Positions 1 through 6,689 of a stretch of DNA of 7,771 bases are shown piece after piece (position 1 is the first letter of the stretch; each line of letters opens with the position of its first letter). The position numbers were made by a program, and so were the translations under genes. The notes beneath the pieces were generated by a model. That model searched no databases. It was given only the letters and a program-made list of their open reading frames with translations, and was not told where the DNA came from. The stretch comes from an uncultured Oscillospiraceae bacterium (GTDB lineage: Bacteria > Bacillota > Clostridia > Oscillospirales > Oscillospiraceae): positions 1 through 7,771 of the forward strand of contig CAKTGW010000039.1 in NCBI GenBank assembly GCA_934561725.1. The letters are read 5' to 3'.

Positions 1-248
1 TCAGGGCCTCAAACGGGGCGATCTGGATTGGCGTGATATCGTCACCTCCAGAGACAGAGCAAAGAGGCAGTGAGCAGGCAGGAGTAACCGGAATAGAACG
101 GGTCTACAGGGAAAAGCGCCATGACTGAGAGCGCTTAGGGCATCGTATCCGGTGAAGACAGCTTGGGAGCCGGCGTATAAGGCCAATGGCCGAAATCGCA
201 GTCCGTCCCGCTTTAAGGGATATAAGGAGGGCGCCTATGTGCGCCGAA

Positions 249-287
249 TTTGGGTGGTACCACGAGTGCAGATGCAATCGTCCCAGA
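249..287 (+). promoter_or_regulatory. T-box antiterminator element
   Basis: This is the alternative fold that excludes the terminator. Helix A1 pairs TTTGGG (249-254) with CCCAGA (282-287, one G-U pair). The seven-base bulge TGGTACC (255-261) carries the TGGN sequence that base-pairs with the tRNA NCCA end. Helix A2 pairs ACG (262-264) with CGT (279-281). Bases 279-284 are shared with the 5' arm of the terminator, so the two structures are mutually exclusive, as in classical transcription-attenuating T-boxes. The variable base of TGGN is T258, which would pair with A73 or, by wobble, with G73 of tRNA-Asp; it would not pair with the C73 typical of bacterial tRNA-His. Confidence 0.9.
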
Positions 288-310
288 ACACGGGACGATT
301 GCATTTTTTT
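271..310 (+). terminator. Regulated intrinsic terminator of the T-box leader
   Basis: A perfect 13-bp stem is formed by 272-284 (ATGCAATCGTCCC) and 292-304 (GGGACGATTGCAT), with a 7-nt loop (285-291). It is followed by an unbroken run of seven T (304-310). It is a textbook Rho-independent terminator sitting 30 nt before the hisS start codon. Its 5' arm contains the sequence needed by the antiterminator, so termination is the default when charged tRNA is abundant. Confidence 0.95.
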
Positions 311-339
311 GTATGTAAATATCGGAAAGGATTGAAAAT

Positions 340-1701
340 ATGGAAAGAATCAAACCCCGTACATTGTCCGGATTTATGGAATTGCTTCCGGCGCGCCAGG
401 CGCAGATGGAGCGCTTTATGCAGACCCTGCGCGAGACCTATGCGCTGTATGGCTTTACTGCGTTGGATACGCCGGTTATCGAATCGGCACCGGTGCTGCT
501 GGCCAAAGGCGGCGGTGAGACGGAAAAACAGATCTATCGCTTCCAGAAGGGCGACAGCGATCTGGCGCTGCGCTTTGATCTGACCGTACCCTTGGCAAAG
601 TATGTGGCGCTGAACTACGGACAGCTGACCTTCCCCTTCCGCCGCTATCAGATCGGCAAGGTCTACCGGGGAGAGCGCGCGCAGCGCGGCCGGTTCCGGG
701 AGTTTTATCAGGCGGATATCGATATCATCGGCGACGGTCAGCTCAGCATCATCAATGAAGCGGAGATCCCCTCCATCATTTACCGTACCTTTAAAACTCT
801 GGGACTGGAGCGCTTCTGCATTCGGGTCAATAACCGCAAGGTGCTCAATGGCTTCTATGCTCTTCTGGGCCTGACAGAAAAGAGCGGCGATATTATGCGC
901 ACTGTGGATAAGCTGGACAAGATCGGTGCAGAAAAGGTCCGCGGGCTGTTGGTTGAGGACGAGATAGGTCTTACCGACGAGCAGGCGGAGGAGATCCTGA
1001 AGTTTATTGCCATTACGGGCAGCAATGATCAGGTGCTTGCCGCCCTGGAGAGCTATCAGGGCCGGAATGAGCTGTTTGATCAGGGCCTGGAGGAACTGAA
1101 AACAGTGACAAAATATCTGGCCAGCTTCGGCGTGCCGGAAGAGAATTTTGCCGTGGATCTGACCATCGCCCGCGGATTGGACTATTACACCGGTACCGTG
1201 TATGAGACAGCTATGCTGGACCATCCGGAGATCGGCTCTGTGTGCTCCGGCGGACGCTATGACAATCTTGCCGGCTACTATATTGATAAGGAACTGCCCG
1301 GCGTGGGTATTTCTATCGGACTGACCCGCCTGTTCTATGTGCTCTCTGAGCAGGGATTGATCTCTGACAATATAGTCACGGCCCCGGCGGATGTGCTGGT
1401 ATTGCCCATGACCGAAGAGCTGGATTATGCGATCAGCTGTGCAACGGCCCTTCGGGCTGCCGGTGTACGCACACAGCTGCACTGTGAGAAGAAAAAATTC
1501 AAGCAGAAGCTTTCCTATGCCGATAAGCTGGGGATCCCCTTTGCCGTGTTTGTGGGAGAGGATGAGATCGCTGCCGGCGAGGTCAGCCTGAAAAATCTGG
1601 CCAGCGGAGAACAGATCCGGTGCACTGTGGCACAGGCGGCGGAGATCGTGGCCGCCGAGGTCGCCCGCCGCAATGCGGGCAGCCTGATCCGCGAGGCATA
1701 A
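340..1701 (+). CDS. hisS: Histidyl-tRNA synthetase (HisRS)
   Basis: This cytoplasmic class II synthetase charges tRNA-His with histidine using ATP. The 453-aa product is slightly longer than the usual 420-430, mostly at the C-terminus. The motif 2 region reads VYRGERAQRGRFREFYQ near residues 108-124. The histidine-specific HisA motif ARGLDYYTGTVYE starts at residue 277, with catalytic-type R278. It is followed by the HisB-like CSGGRYDNLAGYY and PGVGISIGLTRL. The last ~100 residues look like the HGTP anticodon-binding domain. The HisA and HisB motifs argue for a true HisRS and against the HisZ regulatory paralogue. The start ATG follows GGAAAGG (324-330) with 9 nt spacing and lies 30 nt beyond the T-box terminator, so expression should depend on antitermination. 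It is the first gene of the operon although the leader specifier reads Asp. Confidence 0.98.
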   Translation: MERIKPRTLSGFMELLPARQAQMERFMQTLRETYALYGFTALDTPVIESAPVLLAKGGGETEKQIYRFQKGDSDLALRFDLTVPLAKYVALNYGQLTFPFRRYQIGKVYRGERAQRGRFREFYQADIDIIGDGQLSIINEAEIPSIIYRTFKTLGLERFCIRVNNRKVLNGFYALLGLTEKSGDIMRTVDKLDKIGAEKVRGLLVEDEIGLTDEQAEEILKFIAITGSNDQVLAALESYQGRNELFDQGLEELKTVTKYLASFGVPEENFAVDLTIARGLDYYTGTVYETAMLDHPEIGSVCSGGRYDNLAGYYIDKELPGVGISIGLTRLFYVLSEQGLISDNIVTAPADVLVLPMTEELDYAISCATALRAAGVRTQLHCEKKKFKQKLSYADKLGIPFAVFVGEDEIAAGEVSLKNLASGEQIRCTVAQAAEIVAAEVARRNAGSLIREA

Positions 1702-1703
1702 GT

Positions 1704-3344
1704 ATGAAAAAAGCGATATCTCTGTTTCTGTGCTTTTGCCTGCTGCTGAGCAGTACGGCTCTGGCCCTGGAGCCGGTGCGCGCTGACCGGGGATTCAAGG
1801 ATGCAGAGCTGCATTGGGCCAGAGATTATATCTCAGTCTGCTGGCAGACCGGCCTGATGGAGGGTGTATCAGAGAATGTATTTGATACGGAAGGCACCTT
1901 GACTGTTGCCCAGTGTGCGGCTGTGGCCGCACGGCTCCATGCGCGGCTGAACGGCCGTGAGGAGCCGGCCAGATCAGAGCCCTGGTATCAGACCTATATG
2001 GATTACATGCAGGATTTGGGCTGCGCACTGCCTGCGGATCCCGGTGCGGCCTGTACCCGGCAGCAGTTTTTCCAGATGATAGACGCTGTGGTGCCGGAGG
2101 CCATGCTCACCCCTATTAATGAAGTAGGCAGTCTGCCGGATACAAAGGATGAGGCGATCCTGCGCTTTTACCGGGCAGGGATCCTCACGGGAATGGATGA
2201 CTATGGCACTTTTCGGGGCAGCTTGAACCTGACCCGTGCCGAGTGTGCAGCCATGGCGGCGCGTATCGCGGACAGCAGCCTGCGTCTGCACTTCCGGCTT
2301 ACCCGCGGAGATGGCAGCGCCGCGATGCAGTGCCTGTTCGTACCGGCGGATACTCTTGTGATGAGTGTCGGCGGCTATGATCTGGATGCGGCGCTGGTCA
2401 CGGCCGCGCTGACCCATGAATTTGAGGTGTATGACGGCAGATATCAGCTGAATGCACACCCTGAATATGAAAGATATTTTGACAGCTGGACGAGCGACGT
2501 TTATGCGGTGAATTTTCAGCGGTATCTATCGGAATACTGCGGCATAAACGAATACGGCCTGACCGACTGGTCAAGCCTGGATCCGGATACGGGTAAAACG
2601 CTGGCTCAGAGCGCCTATGACGATGCACTGCTCTGGCTTCGGCAGCATGCGGCACTGCGCAGGCTGGCTGAAAAGTATAAGCTGAGCCTGACCGAGGAGG
2701 AGCAGGCAGAGGTGGAACGGGCGGTATCCGGGAACAAGGTCGAAGGCGAGAGCCGCCGCTGCTTTACAAAAGCAGAGACAGAGGACCGGTATTTTGTGGA
2801 TAAGCTCTGCACTGCGCTGGCGCCTTCTGCCGAACAGATCAACGCATTGCTGGCGAGCGGGCAGTATCTCTGTGTGGAGTTTGTGCGTTTTGAAAAATAT
2901 GATCTGGCCACAGGTGAGCCCTTGAATACCGCGCAGCTGAATCTGGTTCGCGCCGGAGCGAAATTCTTTGCAGAAGAGCTGAACACCCATATCAGCCACT
3001 ACTTTATGGATTACCAGACCCGCAATCTCACCTGCGCATATACGGCGCCCCGCTGCACGCTCTGGAATGCCGGGAGCACGACCCATGAGATGTGGACCAT
3101 GCTTCAGGGCCTGCAGCCGCTGGGCGTAAGTCCCGTGGTTGAAGATGAAGAGGGAATCTACGTCTATATGGTGGCAAATCCCGGTGCGGACAATGTGCTG
3201 ATGCGGGATCTTCGACAGAATTACGGCGAGGATCTGGCAGAGCAGGAGTTGGAGAAGCAGAACCGCACCGGTGCCGTTAAATTGAGCGAAGCTATGAAAA
3301 ATTTCCAGCCGGCAGAGTTTGCCGCACGGGTCATTTCAAAGTAA
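1704..3344 (+). CDS. Exported SLH-domain protein with SurA/PrsA-like foldase region
   Basis: I recognise the architecture but not a named gene. From the ATG at 1704 the product is 546 aa. It starts with a typical Sec signal peptide: KK, a hydrophobic core at about 5-18, then the ALA site at 19-21 with likely cleavage before L22. There is no lipobox cysteine. Residues 31-83 (FKDAELHWARDYISVCWQTG onward) and 144-190 (ending LTRAECAAMAARIAD) resemble S-layer homology repeats, with a weaker one around 92-130. Residues about 220-350 resemble the N-terminal chaperone region of clostridial SurA/PrsA-type peptidyl-prolyl isomerases (AYDDALLWLRQHAALRRLAE, then LSLTEEEQAEV). Residues about 385-495, ending GVSPVVEDEEGIYVY, resemble a degenerate parvulin domain. 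A role in folding or holding exported proteins at the cell wall is inference. This start was chosen because it gives an intact signal peptide and has GAGG at 1693-1696; the frame is open further upstream inside hisS. The gene begins 2 nt after hisS, implying coupled translation. Confidence 0.7.
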   Translation: MKKAISLFLCFCLLLSSTALALEPVRADRGFKDAELHWARDYISVCWQTGLMEGVSENVFDTEGTLTVAQCAAVAARLHARLNGREEPARSEPWYQTYMDYMQDLGCALPADPGAACTRQQFFQMIDAVVPEAMLTPINEVGSLPDTKDEAILRFYRAGILTGMDDYGTFRGSLNLTRAECAAMAARIADSSLRLHFRLTRGDGSAAMQCLFVPADTLVMSVGGYDLDAALVTAALTHEFEVYDGRYQLNAHPEYERYFDSWTSDVYAVNFQRYLSEYCGINEYGLTDWSSLDPDTGKTLAQSAYDDALLWLRQHAALRRLAEKYKLSLTEEEQAEVERAVSGNKVEGESRRCFTKAETEDRYFVDKLCTALAPSAEQINALLASGQYLCVEFVRFEKYDLATGEPLNTAQLNLVRAGAKFFAEELNTHISHYFMDYQTRNLTCAYTAPRCTLWNAGSTTHEMWTMLQGLQPLGVSPVVEDEEGIYVYMVANPGADNVLMRDLRQNYGEDLAEQELEKQNRTGAVKLSEAMKNFQPAEFAARVISK

Positions 3345-3377
3345 TTATATTATTTAGATATTGGAGCTGAATGAATT

Positions 3378-5156
3378 ATGACACATTATCGCACACATAC
3401 CTGCGGTGAGCTGCGTCTTGCCGATGTGGGAAAAACCGTCCGCCTCTCCGGCTGGATGGAGAATGTCCGCGCAGTCAGTGCATCGCTGGCCTTTGTGGTC
3501 CTGCGCGATTTTTACGGCACTACGCAGATCGTTGTAGAGAGCGAAGATATGATGAATGTGGTGAAGGAGCTGAACAAGGAGTCCACTATCTCCGTCACCG
3601 GAACTGTGCGTGAGCGCAGCAGCAAGAATCCCAAGCAGGCAACAGGCGAGATCGAGGTCGTGCCCACGGCAATTGAGGTGCTGGGGCGCTGCCGCTATAA
3701 CGAGTTGCCCTTTGAGATCAACCACAGCCGGCAGGCCGATGAGAGTGCCCGGCTGAAATACCGCTATCTGGATCTGCGCAATCCCGAGGTGAAAAAGAAC
3801 ATTATTCTCCGCTGCAATGTGGTAGCCGCGCTGCGCGCTGCAATGACGGCTCATGGATTTATGGAGATCACCACGCCGATCCTGACGGCTTCTTCTCCCG
3901 AGGGTGCCCGCGACTATCTGGTGCCTGCCCGCAAGCATCCTGGGAAGTTTTATGCTCTGCCCCAGGCTCCCCAGCAGTTCAAGCAGCTGCTGATGACCGC
4001 CGGCTTTGATAAATATTTCCAGATCGCGCCCTGTTTCCGGGATGAGGATGCCCGCGGCGACCGCAGTCCCGGCGAATTCTATCAGCTGGATATGGAGATG
4101 GCTTTTGCCAGCCAGGAGGATGTATTTGCCGTCTGCGAGGACGTGCTGCCTCCCATTTTTGCCAAATACGGTGCCTATGATGTGGCGTCCGAGGCACCCT
4201 TCCAGCGCATCGGCTATGCCGAGGCCATGGAAAAATACGGATCTGATAAACCGGATCTGCGTATTGACCTGACTGCGGCGGACGTGACCGGACTGCTGGC
4301 TGACTGCGGCTTTGAGCCTTTTGCCGGCGGCGCAGTCAAGGCTGTGCCGGTGTCGGACTGCACGCTGACCAGAAAGCAGATCGATAAGCTGTTGGCCGAC
4401 TGTGAAGTCGTTTCCGGCGTAAAGAGCTATTGGTTCAGGGTGGACGATACCGATGCTATCGCCGGCGGCGTCGCCAAATTTGTACAGGATAAAAAGGATG
4501 CCCTTGTTGAAGTACTGGGGCTGAAGCCCAACACTCTGGTGATACTCACGGCCGGAAAGCTGGGGACGGCCCAGAAGGCTGCCGGCGCGGCCATCAAGAT
4601 CTTTGGCGCAGCGGTTCCCGGACATATGGACAGCGCACGCTATTCCTTCTGCTGGATCGTAGATTTCCCCATGTATGAGATCGGTGAGGAGTCCGGTCAG
4701 CTGGAGTTCTGCCACAATCCCTTCTCCATGCCCTCCGGCGGACTGGATGTGCTCCTGAAGGCGGAAAAGGGTGAGATCGATCCCTTGAGCATTACCGCAG
4801 ACCAGTACGATCTGGTGTGCAACGGTGTAGAGCTCTCCTCCGGTGCGGTGCGCAACCATGATCCCGAGATCATGATCAAGGCCTTTGAGCTTGTGCGTCT
4901 GGGCGAGGACGATGTAAAGGCCAAGTTCCCCGCCATGTATAATGCGTTCTGCTATGGAGCACCCCCGCATGCAGGTATTGCGCCGGGCGTGGACCGTATG
5001 GTCATGCTTCTGGCCGGCGAGGACTCTATCCGTGAGATCATTCCCTTCCCCATGAATAAGAACGCGCAGGATGTGATGATGGGCGCGCCGGGCGAGGTGA
5101 CGCAGGCTCAGCTGAACGAGCTGCATATTGCCGTTACCGCTGCGGAGAAGGAATAA
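3378..5156 (+). CDS. aspS: Aspartyl-tRNA synthetase (AspRS), bacterial type with GAD domain
   Basis: This cytoplasmic class IIb synthetase charges tRNA-Asp. The 592-aa length matches full bacterial AspRS: an N-terminal OB-fold anticodon domain (about 1-105), a catalytic core, the bacterial GAD insertion (about 310-410), then the end of the core. Visible motifs are SPEGARDYLVPAR and YALPQAPQQFKQLLM, motif 2 FRDEDARGDRSPGEFYQLD with R221, HNPFSMPSGG, and motif 3 GIAPGVDRMVML with R540. The OB region reads GWMENVRAVSASLAFVVLRD where most bacterial enzymes have the HRRRD-GG type, and the post-motif-2 loop carries SPGEFYQLD instead of QPEFTQID. This marks a distinct subfamily that I recall from some Clostridia and, for the core motifs, alphaproteobacteria. 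Whether it also charges tRNA-Asn cannot be read off. The start is supported by GGAG at 3363-3366, 11 nt upstream. It lies 33 nt after the exported-protein gene, across a short AT-rich gap with no terminator. Its substrate tRNA matches the T-box specifier. Confidence 0.98.
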   Translation: MTHYRTHTCGELRLADVGKTVRLSGWMENVRAVSASLAFVVLRDFYGTTQIVVESEDMMNVVKELNKESTISVTGTVRERSSKNPKQATGEIEVVPTAIEVLGRCRYNELPFEINHSRQADESARLKYRYLDLRNPEVKKNIILRCNVVAALRAAMTAHGFMEITTPILTASSPEGARDYLVPARKHPGKFYALPQAPQQFKQLLMTAGFDKYFQIAPCFRDEDARGDRSPGEFYQLDMEMAFASQEDVFAVCEDVLPPIFAKYGAYDVASEAPFQRIGYAEAMEKYGSDKPDLRIDLTAADVTGLLADCGFEPFAGGAVKAVPVSDCTLTRKQIDKLLADCEVVSGVKSYWFRVDDTDAIAGGVAKFVQDKKDALVEVLGLKPNTLVILTAGKLGTAQKAAGAAIKIFGAAVPGHMDSARYSFCWIVDFPMYEIGEESGQLEFCHNPFSMPSGGLDVLLKAEKGEIDPLSITADQYDLVCNGVELSSGAVRNHDPEIMIKAFELVRLGEDDVKAKFPAMYNAFCYGAPPHAGIAPGVDRMVMLLAGEDSIREIIPFPMNKNAQDVMMGAPGEVTQAQLNELHIAVTAAEKE

Positions 5157-6673
5157 TGGTCACGTCCATCCGATCCCTGGGATTTCAGGGAGTGGGCGGA
5201 TATACGGTGGGCGTGGAGTGTGATGTGGCCCGGGGCTTGCCCAGGTTTGACATTGTGGGCCTGCCGGATACGGCGGTGAAGGAAGCGCGCGAGCGGGTCC
5301 ATGCGGCCATGCGCAATTGCGGCATGGGCTTTCCTGCAAGCCGGATCACGGTGAATCTGGCGCCTGCGGATGTAAAAAAAGCAGGTACGCTTTATGATCT
5401 GCCGGTTTTGTTGGGCATCCTGTGCGCACGGGGCGAGCTGAGTGAACCGCGGCAGGAACAGGCGTTTCTGGGTGAACTGAGTCTTACAGGTGAGCTGCGC
5501 CCGGTGCGGGGCGCGCTGCCCATGGCCATCGCTGCGGGCAAGGCCGGAATAGAGGAGCTGTATCTGCCGGCGGGGAACGCCGCAGAGGCCAGCTTTGGCG
5601 GAAAAGTACGGATCTATCCTGTCGAAAGCGTGCCCCAGCTGCTGGCCCATTTGCGGGGAGAGACGGCGATAGAGCCTATGGACTGTCCAGAGCTGAAGGC
5701 GCAGTCCTCGCCGCTGCAGCCGGACTTTTCGGATGTGAAGGGCCAGGAAAACGTAAAGCGGGCGCTGGAGATCGCAGCGGCAGGCGGACATAATGTGCTG
5801 CTCATCGGCCCTCCGGGCTCCGGAAAGTCCATGCTTGCCAAACGCTTGCCCTCTATTCTGCCGGATATGACGGAGCACGAGATGATCGAGGCAACGCAGA
5901 TCCACTCAGTGAGGGGACTGACCAGCCCCCAGAATCCGTTGATCTGTGTTCGCCCCTTCCGGGCGCCGCACCATACGGTCTCCTCGGCGGCGTTGGCCGG
6001 AGGCGGGAGCAATCTGATGCCCGGTGAGATCTCGCTGGCGCATAATGGCGTGCTGTTTCTGGATGAGCTGCCGGAATATCGCCGGGACGTGTTGGAGACG
6101 CTGCGCCAGCCGCTGGAGGACGGATGCGTTACAGTGGCCCGGGCGGCGGGCAGTGTCTGCTATCCAAGCCGCTTTATGCTGGTGTGTGCTATGAATCCGT
6201 GTAAATGTGGATGGCATGGCGTGCCGGGACACCGCTGCACCTGTTCGGATGCATCGGTACAAGCCTACCGCTCCCGGGTGTCCGGGCCGCTGCTGGACCG
6301 CATAGACATTATTCTGGAGGTGCCGGCGCTGAGCTTTGATGAGCTCAGCCAGCGAGGCGAGGGCGAGAGCAGTGCACAGATCCGCCGGCGGGTCAATGCG
6401 GCCAGACAGATACAGAACAGCCGCTGCTCCGGGACGGGGGCGGACTGCAATGCCCATCTGGATTCCAGAGGGATCACGGAATGCTGCGCTCTGAGTCCGG
6501 AGTGCCAGAGCCTGATGAAGATGGCCTTTCAGCGGCTGGGATTGACCGGCCGCAGCTATGACCGTATTCTGCGCGTCAGCCGCACGATTGCGGATCTGGC
6601 GGGAGCCGAACAAATCGCGCCGGAGCATCTGGCAGAGGCGATTCGTTACCGGACCTTTGATTTTGGAAATTAA
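5156..6673 (+). CDS. comM: YifB/ComM-family AAA+ ATPase (Mg-chelatase-like)
   Basis: The product is 505 aa, the usual length for the family. The N-terminal Lon/ChlI-like domain (about 1-170) contains RGLPRFDIVGLPDTAVKEAR and RITVNLAPADVKKAG. The AAA+ core follows with Walker A GPPGSGKS at 218-225, Walker B VLFLDE at 299-304 and the LLDRIDI stretch typical of the Mg-chelatase fold. The C-terminal helical part includes GRSYDRILRVSRTIADL. A CxC-x9-CxC cluster (C349, C351, C361, C363, starting MNPCKCG) may bind a metal. In Gram-negative naturally competent bacteria ComM is a hexameric branch-migration helicase that helps integrate transformed DNA; the role in Clostridia is less clear and could be general recombination. 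It is not a chlorophyll-type chelatase by context. ATG overlaps the aspS stop by one base (TAATG), with AAGGA/GGAG at 5144-5152, so it is probably translationally coupled to aspS. Confidence 0.95.
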   Translation: MVTSIRSLGFQGVGGYTVGVECDVARGLPRFDIVGLPDTAVKEARERVHAAMRNCGMGFPASRITVNLAPADVKKAGTLYDLPVLLGILCARGELSEPRQEQAFLGELSLTGELRPVRGALPMAIAAGKAGIEELYLPAGNAAEASFGGKVRIYPVESVPQLLAHLRGETAIEPMDCPELKAQSSPLQPDFSDVKGQENVKRALEIAAAGGHNVLLIGPPGSGKSMLAKRLPSILPDMTEHEMIEATQIHSVRGLTSPQNPLICVRPFRAPHHTVSSAALAGGGSNLMPGEISLAHNGVLFLDELPEYRRDVLETLRQPLEDGCVTVARAAGSVCYPSRFMLVCAMNPCKCGWHGVPGHRCTCSDASVQAYRSRVSGPLLDRIDIILEVPALSFDELSQRGEGESSAQIRRRVNAARQIQNSRCSGTGADCNAHLDSRGITECCALSPECQSLMKMAFQRLGLTGRSYDRILRVSRTIADLAGAEQIAPEHLAEAIRYRTFDFGN

Positions 6674-6676
6674 ACT

Positions 6677-6683
6677 GAGGTGA
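6677..6683 (+). promoter_or_regulatory. Ribosome binding site of thiI
   Basis: GAGGTGA lies 6 nt before the ATG at 6690 and fixes that start over the in-frame ATG three codons later. It is the best-formed Shine-Dalgarno sequence in front of any annotated gene in this window, and it suggests independent translation initiation rather than coupling to comM. Confidence 0.8.
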
Positions 6684-6689
6684 AGACCC

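Larger units (their letters stand above)
57..310 (+). promoter_or_regulatory. T-box riboswitch leader, aspartate (GAC) specifier, upstream of hisS
   Basis: This is a cis-acting leader RNA that binds a specific tRNA and tests its 3' end for an amino acid; uncharged tRNA favours the antiterminator. Visible parts are as follows. Stem I base is GGC 66-68 with GCC 169-171. A GA-motif kink-turn has AGTGA at 69-73 opposite GGGA at 165-168. A loop-E-like AGTAA (83-87) faces the specifier loop TGAAGACA (153-160), whose triplet at 157-159 is GAC (Asp) followed by the usual purine. The helix above pairs CCGG 88-91 (continuing with one bulged A) with TATCCGG 146-152. The apical hairpin pairs AAGCGC 114-119 with GCGCTT 131-136. 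A GGCC-AAT-GGCC hairpin lies at 181-191, and Stem III pairs GGCGC 230-234 with GCGCC 241-245. The T-box proper is GGGTGGTACCACG (252-264). The 5' boundary is approximate and the promoter was not identified. The class is very secure; the Asp assignment rests on the position of GAC in the GAA-NNN-A context. Confidence 0.95.

Noticed and set aside
33..45. Small inverted repeat GTGA-TATCG-TCAC, considered as an operator or terminator.
   Set aside because: Only 4 bp of stem and no T-tract; expected by chance.
28..56. Possible promoter for the leader, TTGGCG at 28-33 or TGATAT at 34-39.
   Set aside because: No -35/-10 pair with acceptable spacing; the true promoter may overlap the edge or lie to the left.
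2..73. An open frame on the + strand from the left edge, 23 codons ending TGA at 71-73, that could be the tail of an upstream gene.
   Set aside because: Too short to recognise, and it would end inside Stem I of the T-box. No support beyond the open frame.
1620..1703. A start for the exported protein 28 codons upstream, inside hisS.
   Set aside because: It would place an Arg/Gly-rich shadow of hisS before an intact signal peptide; ATG at 1704 gives the expected export signal.
3318..3360. AT-rich stretch before aspS with TATATT at 3347-3352, considered as an internal promoter.
   Set aside because: No -35 box at 16-18 nt spacing; more likely just an AT-rich spacer. Not excluded experimentally.
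3371..3409. ATG at 3371 just upstream of the aspS start, as an alternative start or leader peptide.
   Set aside because: It is out of frame with aspS and stops after 12 codons. GGAG at 3363-3366 serves either start, but only 3378 yields AspRS.
3354..5126. A very long open frame on the minus strand opposite aspS; similar ones lie opposite hisS, comM and thiI.
   Set aside because: These mirror the codon bias of the + strand genes, have low-complexity unrecognisable translations, and overlap strongly conserved genes.
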